Positions 17,501-25,694 of a stretch of DNA of 64,000 nt are shown piece by piece. The notes below the pieces were generated by a model. That model was given only the letters and a program-made list of their open reading frames with translations. It did not search any database and had not been told where the DNA came from. Numbering within the stretch: position 1 is the stretch's first letter; the number at the start of each line of letters is the position of its first letter. Both the position numbers and the translations under genes were made by a program. Origin of the DNA: Verrucomicrobiaceae bacterium (lineage in GTDB: Bacteria > Verrucomicrobiota > Verrucomicrobiia > Verrucomicrobiales > Verrucomicrobiaceae); assembly GCA_016795465.1 (NCBI GenBank), contig JAEUHK010000031.1:1-64000 (forward strand), in the 5' to 3' direction.

Positions 17501-19332
17501 CCGAGGATGGCACGCTGCTCTGCACCGCCCGGGCGATGGATGAGCCCGGCACGTCGTATGCGCTGCTGGTCTCCATGGACGGCCAGCGCTGGGTGCGTGC
17601 CAGTGGCAATACGAGCGTGGTGAATGCCGACGCGCTTGCATGGGGCGACGGACGTTTCCTCACCGTCGAGGACGGTGGTGTGACGCGTCGCTGCAATTCC
17701 TTCTATCCCACCAATGCCGCGCCGAATGCCAGCTTCACCACCGCACCGGCCACCGCGAATGCCCGCCAGCCCGTGTACCTCGCAGCGAATGCCACCGACA
17801 GCGATGGCGGCACTTTGACCTATGCGTGGGACTTTGGCTCGCAGGCTGATGTGCAGGATGGTTTTGAGATCGCGCCCACTTTCAGCTTCGGCGGGCCTTA
17901 CAACGTCACGCTGCGTGTCAGCGACGGACGTGGCGGCGTGGCCACGCTGAACCACACGATCACCATCACCGATCCCGCACGGACGTTCACGGATCGTTCG
18001 GTCTCTTCGGCTGTGGGGGATCTTAATGCCATCGCGGCAAGCGGCAGTCGCGTGGTGGCAGTCGGCAGCCGGTTCAACACCACCTTCAAGGGGCCTTGGG
18101 CCTGGTCCAGCAATGGCACTTCATGGACGACAGGAGAATTCGGGCTGAACGAGCAGATGCATGCCATCACACACGATGGAGCCCTGTTTCTTGCTGCCGG
18201 TCAGGGCAGCAGCGGCGGCTGGCGCGGACTGGTGAAGACCTCGCCGGATGGTGTGACATGGACGCAGCGCTATTTCACAGGCACCGAGCTTTACGCCATC
18301 GCGTCTGGTGGTGGCGTGTATGTAGCGGCAGGGAATGACGGCAGTGTCATTCGCTCCACGGACGGCTTAAGCTGGTCCTCAGTGACCATTCCCGGCGTGA
18401 GCACAAGCGTCACCTTTGAAGGTCTTTCCTGGAATGGCAGCGTCTTCCTGCTCACCGGCTACACCGGCGGCAACGGCACCACACAGGTCTTCACCTCGTC
18501 GGATGGTTCCAGTTGGATCGATCAATCCGCCGGAGCCGGTGTGGCGAGCTGGCAGGATTTGCGCAAGTCCGCCTGGCTGAATGATCGCTTCGTCAGCAGC
18601 GGCTGGTATTCGAAGCTGCGTGTCTCCACCAACAGCGGTGCGGCCTTCACCACCACCCGCACCGACAGCGAGGAGACGCCGGGCCTCGCCTACGGCGGTG
18701 GCGTGTACTTTGCCGCCGGGGTGAATCGCAGCGCCTCCAACGCCGACATCGACCTCCTCTCCCTCAACGGCACCGACTGGTTCTCCTACGCGGCCCCGAC
18801 GACGACGGACCGCAACGCCGCCGTGTTCTTCAATAACACCTTCATCACCGTCGGCGATGCGGGTAGCATCTGGCAGAGCGCCACGCTCACCGGGGCGAGC
18901 GGCTTCGCCGCATGGCAATCGGCGAACTACCCCAACGGCGGCATCTCCGCCCTCGCCGACCGCGACCCAGACGGCGACGGCCTCAACAACTTCGCGGAGT
19001 ATGCGCTGGGCCTCGCCCCCGGCACGCCGAATGGCTCCATGGGCCGTGCCGTGCAGCAAACGGGCCGCACCTGGCTGCATCTCGACCTCCCGCAGCCCGC
19101 CCTCGCCGATGTGCGCTACATCATTCAAGGCAACACCAGCCTCACTGGCGGCACCTGGACGGAAATCGCCCGCAAAACCGGCACCGGCGCCTGGAGCTGG
19201 TCCGCCGGCGGCACGACGCAGATCACCACCGGCCCCGCCAGCGGCGGCAAAGTGCCCACCGAGGTCGGCGTGCCCGATTCCCAGACTTCGCAGCCGCGTT
19301 ACTTCATGCGGCTGGTGATCGAGCAGTTGTAG
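14578..19332 (+). CDS. Large secreted metzincin protease with PKD domains
   Basis: 1584 residues: signal anchor or signal peptide (about 4-22), propeptide-like region to about 290, then a catalytic domain with the zinc motif HEFGHNYGIGH starting near residue 463 and a Met-turn DIMG near 498. The motif spacing and the GHFHAQAKAKLNWL sequence that follows fit gametolysin/M6-type metzincins. PKD-like domains lie near 657-745 and 1046-1135. Between and after them are beta-propeller-like repeats of the pattern S-x-D-G-x-x-W. A calcium-type DPDGDGLNNFAEYALG segment is near 1461. The expected role is extracellular protein degradation. The gene follows 13477-14565 after 12 bases. Confidence 0.9.
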   Translation: MNRRLRLLAVVLPLLLLVGVIGWESTRTRKGTEETERTEVTRVAAVSEKQAPAVVDDVEAQKAFRAWLTRFEVAPVSQRAAMLPEGRAVLAQRRGRMARLIREDPEQALKESLKLHEYENLPQELRGMVEKPFSAAAAYEYYPVCGAPAGMADHVAALNLEDGTFEAFTFGRRAGVMSKRSIPVQGITLDGAAAMHDLPLRRLDVAEVATAQRLFPMGQKDATKSFLSGQPLAVAPVVALGGGRLYHFADEAELTQLNEALVKLDELPGPQAGSDVLYQAMAADGSGSGFDLPAAQAAEQMQADAWTENPKNVFLIRADFSDLTGLSYSQATTANVMNGAVSDQIRAMSYGKTWIIAGVSQNLYRMPQTSAYYVNGGASRNSELLRDARNTFRNTRSGGDAAIDIGPASNNTNGDGEGLGPYDIVGVLFGSMGMVSGGVTYAGLAGGGNLWMQGSISDGVFTHEFGHNYGIGHSSFWQTSDGSVFGTGTNVEYGDDYDIMGDGDLPKGHFHAQAKAKLNWLTSSEWSDATAGGSGTYRVHRIDSQFTTGTPRGVRITRSSVSGSEEYLWLNYRPLYVGIPFFEKGAYMVWQRPGQTRSWLIDTTPATSGVKSDAPIPLGSTFAETSSNAFITPVALGGSGDNAWLDVRVNFGPFPGNAAPTAGAISGLATVPARTSNLYSVTASDANSDTLAYSWNTGDGSVPGNSSGIAQTWTVGGSYTLNLTVSDMKGGTLPLSKAVTVTDPLDTWTTGSVGSSEYLEQIVYAEGRYVSAEYFGGVFLSWDGVTWINVGDPPDIDRPKLAYGAGVFVAAGIKESAPTTAQITWSADGRRWNQATFPNGVPYVRAVAFGGGKFVAVGDDGTVLTSADGKTWSVTTIGAMPDLRRIVWSGSAWVAAALHPTSGDAEVIWTSPDASTWTEWTARDFDVYQLVVSAGKVFAIGWYGGVQFSADHGVTWTDATLPSGTRWTTYLMAVAEDGTLLCTARAMDEPGTSYALLVSMDGQRWVRASGNTSVVNADALAWGDGRFLTVEDGGVTRRCNSFYPTNAAPNASFTTAPATANARQPVYLAANATDSDGGTLTYAWDFGSQADVQDGFEIAPTFSFGGPYNVTLRVSDGRGGVATLNHTITITDPARTFTDRSVSSAVGDLNAIAASGSRVVAVGSRFNTTFKGPWAWSSNGTSWTTGEFGLNEQMHAITHDGALFLAAGQGSSGGWRGLVKTSPDGVTWTQRYFTGTELYAIASGGGVYVAAGNDGSVIRSTDGLSWSSVTIPGVSTSVTFEGLSWNGSVFLLTGYTGGNGTTQVFTSSDGSSWIDQSAGAGVASWQDLRKSAWLNDRFVSSGWYSKLRVSTNSGAAFTTTRTDSEETPGLAYGGGVYFAAGVNRSASNADIDLLSLNGTDWFSYAAPTTTDRNAAVFFNNTFITVGDAGSIWQSATLTGASGFAAWQSANYPNGGISALADRDPDGDGLNNFAEYALGLAPGTPNGSMGRAVQQTGRTWLHLDLPQPALADVRYIIQGNTSLTGGTWTEIARKTGTGAWSWSAGGTTQITTGPASGGKVPTEVGVPDSQTSQPRYFMRLVIEQL
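14668..14703 (+). repeat. Period-9 coding repeat
   Basis: Four degenerate nine-base units, GGGACAGAA, GAGACTGAA, AGGACGGAA and GTGACCCGA, encode the Thr/Glu-rich linker directly after the N-terminal membrane segment of the protease. A further AGGACACGA lies just upstream. Confidence 0.55.
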
Positions 19333-19350
19333 TGTCTTGCACCAAGAATC

Positions 19351-19401
19351 GTATCCGGGGCATTCCTGCCCCGTTAGAGGGGCCAGGAATGGTCGCGATA
19401 C
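19351..19401. repeat. Palindromic intergenic element
   Basis: Arms GTATCCGGGGCATTCCTG and CAGGAATGGTCGCGATAC pair imperfectly, with GTATC and CATTCCTG conserved in the same order. The element lies downstream of the protease gene and upstream of the gene starting at 19459. It could act as a terminator but has no T-run. Confidence 0.65.
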
Positions 19402-19458
19402 GTCCAAGCACCTGGTCCAAACGCTTGCGCCACTAAATTATGGTAATTATAGTTCAGA

Positions 19459-22400
19459 GTGGACCACTTTGCCGCCCTACTCAGGAACCTTTTCTCCCAG
19501 CTCGGGGCGATGCTCGCCTTGCTGGCGATGGGTTCCGTGTCCTTGCGGGCGGAGGGGCTGCCAGCGGACACGCGGCTGCGGGAGCTTCACCTTGAAAGGT
19601 CGAATCATTCCGCCCGGCCAGTGCCAGCGAACGTTTCCTTTGCGGATGTCATCGGCAATGAGATCGAGGTCTTCGACAACGACAATGACAGTCACCAGGA
19701 AGGGACCCATGCCTTTTTCATCCAGCTCGGGGACAAGACGGCTCTGGCGCTGGGTTACGAGCATCAGTATGGCGGCAAGGCCCACCGTGAAATCCGATTC
19801 AAAGGGCAACTGGTGAAGCTGGGACCGCTTCTCCGCAGCCCGCCGAATGCCTCGCATCGCCTGATGTGGGTGTGGGAGGCGGAACTGCCGCCAGGAGCCG
19901 TGCCGCTGGTGCGTGAGAAGCTGCCGCTCCCCCTCATCATGTACCAGGATGAGATGACGATCCTCACCGCCGAGGGGCCAAAGCAGGCGGTGCTCACCAG
20001 CATGCATCCTGCCCGCTCGATCCTGCCAGGCCAGGCCATCGGGCAGAATGCGAGGATCAAGCTGGATGAAGCAGGTTCCTACAAGGCCATCCGCGTCGGT
20101 GATCCCGTCATTCAAACGAGCACAGGCGTTGTCATCGCCGCCGTGAGCAGCAAGGAGCCCTGGATTCCCTCGATGAAGGAACCGGCGGACATTGACATCG
20201 TCTGGCTGTCCTTTCCTCGGCCGCCTGAACCCCTGAGCACCCCGCTGACCGAGGTCTGGGGAGCCTCCGTGCCGTCGCATCCGTCTGTCGATGAGGCCTT
20301 CGTGCAAAAGCTCATGCCGGCGCGTGCCCTCAGCACGAGGATTGGCGAAACGATCGAGGAGGCGTGGGAGAGAAACCCTTTGCTCCACCGCCTGCCGCCG
20401 GAGGCAAAGGATCACCACTTCAGCGAGGACTACTTTGGCGAGGAATGGGTTTTCAAAGATCAGAAAACCGCCGTCAAAGATGGCCGCGTCGTGAGGATCG
20501 ACTACGAGACGGCCTGCAGCATCGGGACGAAGACGACGATGGCTTATGTGAACTGGCTGGCTGAAAAATTCCAGCAACCCAAAGAAGTCCGCAAAACCCC
20601 GAGAGGGAACGCTTTGATGGCGATCTGGAATCAGGGACCGGTCTGGCTGGCGGCGATGTTCAACTTGAGTGACAAGACGATCTCGTTGGACATGTTCGTC
20701 GCTGTCAGTGAGGCGGAACTCAAAGACCGGTTCAATGAAGATGCCTTCTCGGTCCCGGCGACTGCGGATAAGGCCACCTTTTTGGGCCTCGCCACGGCTC
20801 TGGCCTCCCAAGCCCAGCCAGAGGATTTCGGCATCATGGAGAAGCTGCCGCTCAGCAATCCCATGACGATGGCCAGCAGCGGCCAAACCGTGATGAAGAA
20901 AAACGGGCAGGACATCCCGGTCGAGGCATCCACCAAACCTGTCACGGCCCAAAAAGCGGAAGAAACACCAGCAGCCGAACCTCCCGCCGGCCCCGCCCCT
21001 TTCGTGAACAAAGCCGAGCTTCGAGCCCTGGCGGTTCAACGAATCGAAACGCTCGGCCGCGTGGTGCAGGCCTACAACGCCATGCCGGAAAAGCTGCGCC
21101 AGGAAGCCCGCGTGCAAAGCGTCTCGGGGGCCTTTGGCTTGCTGCGAACCCACGCAGACCGGTATCCAGACCTCGCCTTGAACGACGATCTGCGCGACAC
21201 CATGGAGTGGTCGCTCGTGTTCCTCGACACCGGCAAGCTCCACGGCTCTCCCGCTTTGCAAAAACTCGCCCAGGTGACCAACGCCGAGATCGCCATCGCC
21301 AATGCGCAGCGCACCGCCGAGCATCTCGCCACCACCTTCCAGGACGCGAAAGCCGCCGGCACGCGGGCCTTCGACCAGGTGAAGACCCTCGACGAGATCA
21401 TCCAGCTACTGAACGCCGGCGTGAAAGGCACCGGCACATCCAAGAGCAAGGTTTTCACCTCCAAAAACACGCCTGAGCTCGCCACCGAGGCCCGGCAGCA
21501 CCTCAAGTTTGAAGCGAAGAACAAAACCCTCCGCTACATTCCCAAGTCCGTGAAGATCGAAGGCTTCCCCGTGCCACTGGAGGGCATCGAGGAGCTGGCC
21601 CTGCTCATCAAGCAAACGCCGGAAGCCGCGCCGGCCTCTCCAGTCGCAGGCGGCACCTCCGAAAAGCCTGACGACGAGGTCAAGCACGCCGCGCTGGCCT
21701 TGTGCTGGGTGTTCAATACCGCGATGGCCAGCGGCATGACCGAGCTCGACGACGTGAAGACCGTCGATGGCATCATCCAGCGCTTCAAGAAAGGCGTGCA
21801 AAGCGGCTCGCAAACCCACTTTCTGAAGTCCACACTGGAGCTGGCTCAGGCGGCCAAACCCTACGTCCAGCTCGACCTCAAAAAGAAGCTCCTCCTGCTG
21901 AGTCCAGCGGGCCTGAATGCGATCCCGGACGGCCCCATGGCACGCCAGGCCAGCCCCAGCCTGAACTATCCAGGGTCACCCGCCGAGGCCGAGCGCATCG
22001 CCTTCAATCTCGCCGCTGCCTTTGGTCTCGCGAAGGCCACCGGCTCGAAGGAGCTCGACGACGTGAAGAGCGTCGATGCCATCATCCAGCGCCTGAACAT
22101 CGGCGTGAAAGCCGGCGGGGATTTCGCCAAAACACGCTTCTACGTCCGGACCACCTCCAGCCAGGCCGCCGCCGCCAAACCCTTCCTCAAGTTCGATCCG
22201 GGCAACCAAAGCCTGTTTTACCAGCCCGGCAGCATGGATGCCAATTTCCACTTCCCGAAGCCTCCGCCCAGGTCAGAGGCCCAGGCTCCCACCCTCGCCT
22301 CCGGCAGCTCAGACGCCAAGGCCCAGAGCACTGCGCGGAGGCTGGTCGCGATCTACTCCATCGCCGAGTCCACAGGCTCAAAGGACATCGATCAACTTCA

Positions 22401-23001
22401 GACCCTCGACGCGGTGATCGAACGGCTCACCACCACCGGGCTGATCGGCGGACCCGGACCCTTGAAGGGACAACGCATCTACACCAAAACCAAGCCGGGG
22501 GAGAACGAGGCCGCCAAGCCTTACCTCCGGTATGATTCGTTCACGAAAACCCTGAGCTACTCTGCCACTCCCATCGGCGGCAGCCACGGCTCCAGCACCG
22601 TCGCGGCCGGTCAAACGACGAGGCCCCAGGTCATGCAGGTCGGCCGGGCGGTCGGAGGAGGTGTCACCTTTGGCGGCAGGACGTTTGCAAATGTCGCCGA
22701 GATGGAAAAAGCCATTCGAGAGTCTCACGAGGCCGCCAAACAGGCTCTGGCCGCACGAAATGCCCAAGCCATCGTCTCCATCTACAATGAAGCACGCTCC
22801 ACCGGCAGCCAGGCACTAGAAAAGGTGAGCACGGTCGATCAGGCGATCCGCCTCATCGTCGCCGGGGTGAAGGGCGGCGGCATGTACAAAGAAAGGACCT
22901 TCCTCATTCCAGCCACGCCAGACCAAGTCGCCGGTGCCAAGCCTTACATCGAGTTCGATTCACGCCGACGAGCCCTCGTTTACAAGTCGCCGTATCGTTG
23001 A
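19459..23001 (+). CDS. Exported protein with five tandem pseudopilin-like repeats
   Basis: 1180 residues, GTG start with a probable signal peptide to about residue 32. Residues 35-600 match no family I know; a segment near 213-232 (GDPVIQTSTGVVIAAV) is only weakly reminiscent of a trypsin-fold strand. From about residue 606 there are five repeats of 75-95 residues (about 606-700, 742-818, 842-930, 951-1036, 1091-1180). The shared pattern is A-x-x-x-A-x-x-x-G, then V-K-T-x-D-x-I-I, then G-V-K, then A-K-P-Y-x-x-x-D and a final L-x-Y. Single domains of this pattern form the C-terminus of many verrucomicrobial pseudopilins; that link is recalled, not computed. The last part of repeat five is duplicated at 24980-25129. 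Confidence 0.8.
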   Translation: MDHFAALLRNLFSQLGAMLALLAMGSVSLRAEGLPADTRLRELHLERSNHSARPVPANVSFADVIGNEIEVFDNDNDSHQEGTHAFFIQLGDKTALALGYEHQYGGKAHREIRFKGQLVKLGPLLRSPPNASHRLMWVWEAELPPGAVPLVREKLPLPLIMYQDEMTILTAEGPKQAVLTSMHPARSILPGQAIGQNARIKLDEAGSYKAIRVGDPVIQTSTGVVIAAVSSKEPWIPSMKEPADIDIVWLSFPRPPEPLSTPLTEVWGASVPSHPSVDEAFVQKLMPARALSTRIGETIEEAWERNPLLHRLPPEAKDHHFSEDYFGEEWVFKDQKTAVKDGRVVRIDYETACSIGTKTTMAYVNWLAEKFQQPKEVRKTPRGNALMAIWNQGPVWLAAMFNLSDKTISLDMFVAVSEAELKDRFNEDAFSVPATADKATFLGLATALASQAQPEDFGIMEKLPLSNPMTMASSGQTVMKKNGQDIPVEASTKPVTAQKAEETPAAEPPAGPAPFVNKAELRALAVQRIETLGRVVQAYNAMPEKLRQEARVQSVSGAFGLLRTHADRYPDLALNDDLRDTMEWSLVFLDTGKLHGSPALQKLAQVTNAEIAIANAQRTAEHLATTFQDAKAAGTRAFDQVKTLDEIIQLLNAGVKGTGTSKSKVFTSKNTPELATEARQHLKFEAKNKTLRYIPKSVKIEGFPVPLEGIEELALLIKQTPEAAPASPVAGGTSEKPDDEVKHAALALCWVFNTAMASGMTELDDVKTVDGIIQRFKKGVQSGSQTHFLKSTLELAQAAKPYVQLDLKKKLLLLSPAGLNAIPDGPMARQASPSLNYPGSPAEAERIAFNLAAAFGLAKATGSKELDDVKSVDAIIQRLNIGVKAGGDFAKTRFYVRTTSSQAAAAKPFLKFDPGNQSLFYQPGSMDANFHFPKPPPRSEAQAPTLASGSSDAKAQSTARRLVAIYSIAESTGSKDIDQLQTLDAVIERLTTTGLIGGPGPLKGQRIYTKTKPGENEAAKPYLRYDSFTKTLSYSATPIGGSHGSSTVAAGQTTRPQVMQVGRAVGGGVTFGGRTFANVAEMEKAIRESHEAAKQALAARNAQAIVSIYNEARSTGSQALEKVSTVDQAIRLIVAGVKGGGMYKERTFLIPATPDQVAGAKPYIEFDSRRRALVYKSPYR

Positions 23002-23004
23002 AGC

Positions 23005-23064
23005 GTTCGTAGTTCGGCCTTCAGGCCGTGCTTGGCAGGTCCCAGAACGGGCTGAAAGCCGGAC
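23005..23064. repeat. GTTCGTAGTTC-type palindromic element
   Basis: GTTCGTAGTTCGGCCTTCAG and GGCCG form the first hairpin; CGGGCTGAAAGCCGGAC forms the second. It is the same design as the element inside the sulfatase gene at 2491-2548. A second copy lies at about 25131-25190 in the other duplicate. Confidence 0.7.
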
Positions 23065-23112
23065 GAGGCGGTTGAGGTATGCCCCACGTCACCACAAATG
23101 GTGAAACGGGCA

Positions 23113-23172
23113 GTTGGAGTGATGGAGTGATGGAGAATTGGAAATCCAACACTCCACAACTCCGACACTCCA
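23113..23172. repeat. Inverted heptad repeat (TGGAGTG type)
   Basis: The left arm is built of GTTGGAGTGATGGAGTGATG, the right arm of its near-complement ending CTCCGACACTCCA. It is the same family as 7101-7174, with a second copy at about 25243-25302. Confidence 0.8.
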
Positions 23173-23199
23173 GGATGGGAATCGCAAATCAGGGTGACT

Positions 23200-23268
23200 T
23201 CCCACCGATTCAGGGAAACCCACTGATTTTTTGGGATCCAATCTGTGTGCCTGCCTGAATCGGTGGGA
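23200..23268. repeat. 15-bp inverted repeat
   Basis: TCCCACCGATTCAGG at 23200-23214 and its exact complement CCTGAATCGGTGGGA at 23254-23268 enclose 39 bases. The copy at 25327-25395 keeps 14 bp of the stem although its loop has changed, which suggests the stem matters. Confidence 0.75.
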
Positions 23269-23352
23269 GATCATTCTGAACCCAGAGTCCCAAAAAGTGA
23301 TGACGTGGAGAATAAATCCGCGTCGCTCGGCCCTGCGTCGTTAGATGGTACA

Positions 23353-23395
23353 CCGCCTCTCCGAGGCGGCCTGGGGCGGGAATGCAATCCCGCCC
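23353..23395. repeat. Double hairpin element
   Basis: Two adjacent hairpins, CCGCCTCTCCGAGGCGG and GGGCGGGAATGC followed by AATCCCGCCC. Present again at 25480-25522 without a base change. Confidence 0.75.
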
Positions 23396-23469
23396 TCCGA
23401 TCCAGCTCACCCGCCTTGACTTCCCCAGCCCTCCTCGGACACTCGCACCACTCGTCCGGCCATCTAGCC

Positions 23470-23877
23470 ATGAATCACCAAGAGGCAGCAGCTCCAGAGT
23501 CCATACCCCGGGCGTTACTTCGATCCTGCATGGAATCGGGTGATGTCACCGACTTGCTCCCGTTCTGCCGTGAGTGCTTCCCGTGCTCTCACGATTTCCC
23601 AGAAGTTCACCGTCTGGTCGATTTCGTCGTCACTCCCTCTCTCGGCTACCGGGTGTTCCGCTGCGCTGCCTGCCATGAGACCATCTTCATGCTCAAGACC
23701 ACCAGCCCTTCGTCCACAGAGCCGGGCGTTCCTCTCGACGTCACTGGAGAGGGCCTGCTGCGCTGGGTTGCTGATGAGCGAGCACATGACGATGCTGGCG
23801 ACACGCCAGACTGCCACTACGCGCACCACTCAGGGTTTGATTGGAGCCGCTACAGGTTCAATGCCAGCGGCGGGTGA
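23470..23877 (+). CDS. Small Cys-rich protein, unknown
   Basis: 135 residues. Two cysteine pairs (CRECFPC near 33-39 and CAAC near 65-68) and several histidines suggest a small metal-binding or zinc-ribbon-like protein, but no family is recognised. The start at 23470 is the first ATG beyond the duplicated repeat; the frame is open further upstream only through repeat sequence. It is the first of the orphan genes held between the two 0.6-kb duplicates. Confidence 0.6.
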   Translation: MNHQEAAAPESIPRALLRSCMESGDVTDLLPFCRECFPCSHDFPEVHRLVDFVVTPSLGYRVFRCAACHETIFMLKTTSPSSTEPGVPLDVTGEGLLRWVADERAHDDAGDTPDCHYAHHSGFDWSRYRFNASGG

Positions 23878-23951
23878 TGCTCCAGTTTGAATTCGGGCTT
23901 CCACCACCGCCGTGCATGAGCTAGCCGTTCGGCCAAAATGACTCCTTGGAT

Positions 23952-24083
23952 ATGCCTGACCTGAAAGAGTTCCTACAACAGCAAGTCTCGGCGTATCTGG
24001 AGAGCGCTCCTGAAGCAATCGTTGGCGATGAACTTTGCGTAAAGCTCACCCAAACTTCCGATGCGAACGCCCCGCCAAATTAA
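23952..24083 (+). CDS. Very small open frame, unknown
   Basis: 43 codons beginning MPDLKEFLQQQ and overlapping the next gene by 23 bases in another frame. It has normal codon use but no recognisable domain. It may be a remnant of a longer gene or a real small partner of 24061-24489. It is reported because the 23878-24060 interval would otherwise be empty. Confidence 0.3.
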   Translation: MPDLKEFLQQQVSAYLESAPEAIVGDELCVKLTQTSDANAPPN

Positions 24084-24489
24084 GGCCGTGATCGCCATGC
24101 TTGTCGGCACCGCCATGGTCGCAGGGGCGTGGGCCGCCTTCGATTATCACCGGCATCGAGTCATCGTTGTGTTGCCAGATGGCGCCGTTGCTGCCGCCCC
24201 CTCCGTTGTTTTGGATTACGATCCCATCCACGATTACCACCCGACCCGCCTCGAAGGTCGGGAGGGTGTGGTTCACATTCCACGAAAGATGGCCTATGGA
24301 CGTGGCTGGGAGACCATGAAGATCTATGCCACCCACAGCGGCAAGCATTATGGAGCCACTCGTTCTCCCTCGGAGTGTGCTTATCCCATGACGGTGGAGC
24401 TTCAGGAGCTTCCATCACTGCCGCCACCGCCTTCCACCTTGGAGCAGGCGGCCCGTTTGCTCGACCTCATCCGCCAGATCGCCCGATGA
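24061..24489 (+). CDS. Small membrane-anchored protein, unknown
   Basis: 142 residues with one N-terminal hydrophobic segment (about 8-27), then a soluble part ending in a proline-rich stretch (SLPPPPS) and a short helix. No family is recognised. Base composition is less GC-rich than the window average. It belongs to the set of orphan genes between the duplicated blocks; a carbohydrate-binding-like beta domain in the middle is possible but unproven. Confidence 0.55.
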   Translation: MRTPRQIKAVIAMLVGTAMVAGAWAAFDYHRHRVIVVLPDGAVAAAPSVVLDYDPIHDYHPTRLEGREGVVHIPRKMAYGRGWETMKIYATHSGKHYGATRSPSECAYPMTVELQELPSLPPPPSTLEQAARLLDLIRQIAR

Positions 24490-24555
24490 GCACGGCGACC
24501 CCACGACAACGAAGAGGCAAGACTTCATGGCTAACCAGCAGCACCTATAGAGAGC

Positions 24556-24966
24556 ATGTATAGCATTCTGTTCATATACCTGATCCTCGGCATCGTGGGA
24601 TCACTGGTTCTTGGTGCAGCGATCACCTCCACGAGAGGATGGCGGTGGATTCGTTTTGTGTTCACTTCCATCACCGTTTTCGCCCTTGGATGGATCCTCT
24701 GGTACGGGAACTATCGTTTATCAGCGACTGAAGCATTCCACGAGGACAGCCCCGATGGGCGATTCCGCGTGGTGGTTTATCGACTCCCCAACGAGTCCAT
24801 GACACCGGGCAGTGGAGGTGACGCCCCGGCGATAGTTAAGCTATTCGACTCTTCAGGTCATCTGCTAGAGCAGCGTGATCTTTTCATGATTCAGCTCGCT
24901 CAGATTGAATGGTCCACAGACTCCGTCATGATTAACGACATCTATTGGGAGCTCGATGGGCGATGA
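24556..24966 (+). CDS. Small two-helix membrane protein, unknown
   Basis: 136 residues: two membrane helices at about 4-24 and 32-50, then a soluble domain starting SPDGRFRVVVYRLPNE. This SPDG-x-R-x-x-V-Y pattern is typical of small beta-sheet proteins of unknown function found beside variable loci in many bacteria. No exact family name can be given. AT-richer than neighbours, consistent with acquisition. Confidence 0.6.
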   Translation: MYSILFIYLILGIVGSLVLGAAITSTRGWRWIRFVFTSITVFALGWILWYGNYRLSATEAFHEDSPDGRFRVVVYRLPNESMTPGSGGDAPAIVKLFDSSGHLLEQRDLFMIQLAQIEWSTDSVMINDIYWELDGR

Positions 24967-24979
24967 ACCTGGACAGCGC

Positions 24980-25129
24980 ATGATCGATGCCGGGGTGAAG
25001 GGCGGCGGCATCTACAAAGAGAGAACCTTCCTCAGGCCAGCCACACCAGACCAAGTCGCCGGTGCCAAGCCTTACATCGAGTTCGATTCACGCCGCCGAG
25101 CCCTCGTTTACAAGTCGCCGTATCGTTGA
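24980..25129 (+). pseudogene. Duplicated 3' end of the pseudopilin-repeat gene
   Basis: An ATG at 24980 opens 49 codons of which all after the third repeat the C-terminus of the protein encoded at 19459-23001 (from AGVKGGG to YKSPYR), with four substitutions. It lacks a signal peptide and the first half of the repeat, so it is probably not functional alone. Its value is as a marker of the duplication. Confidence 0.85.
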
Positions 25130-25585
25130 AGCGTTTGTAGTTCGGCCTTCAGGCCGTGCTTGGCAGCTCCCAGAGCGGGCTGAAAGCCGGACAAGGCGGT
25201 TGAGGTGTGCCCCGCGTCACCACAAATGGTGAAACGGGCAGTTGGAGTGATGGAGTGATGGAGAATTGGAAATCCAACACTCCACAACTCCGACACTCCA
25301 GGATGGGAATCGCAAATCAGGGTGACTCCCACCGATTCAGCGAAGCCCACAGATTCTTTGGAATCCAATCTGTGGGCCTGCCTGAATCGGTGGGAGATCA
25401 TTCTGAACCCAGAGTCCCCAAAAGTGATGACGTGGAGAAAAAATCCGCTTCGCTCCGCCCTGCGCCGTTAGATGGTACACCGCCTCTCCGAGGCGGCCTG
25501 GGGCGGGAATGCAATCCCGCCCTCCGATTAAGCTCACCCGACTTGACTTCCCCCGCCCTCCTCGGACACTCCCGCCACTCGTCCG
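24989..25585. repeat. 597-bp duplication, copy 2
   Basis: Second copy of 22861-23459, in the same orientation and 2128 bases away. It contains the gene fragment just described, then copies of all four repeat types. The gene-free interval 25130-25694 holds these repeats only; beyond 25585 the two copies lose similarity. Confidence 0.92.
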
Positions 25586-25694
25586 ACCTTCGCTTGGCTG
25601 GATGGGCATGGAAGAAATCGGTGGGTGGAGATGATTCGGACGCGGTTTTTTGTTACTAAACAACGTTCGAGCAATAAGCAGTAAGCATATCAGC

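Larger units (their letters stand above)
22861..23459. repeat. 599-bp duplication, copy 1
   Basis: This stretch holds the last 46 codons of the gene ending at 23001 plus downstream repeats. It is nearly identical to 24989-25585. The gene-free part (23002-23469) contains four repeat types described separately and no coding sequence I can support. Confidence 0.92.

Noticed and set aside
22861..25585. Insertion sequence or composite transposon
   Set aside because: The direct repeats contain a gene end and palindromes but no transposase, and no target-site duplication was recognised.
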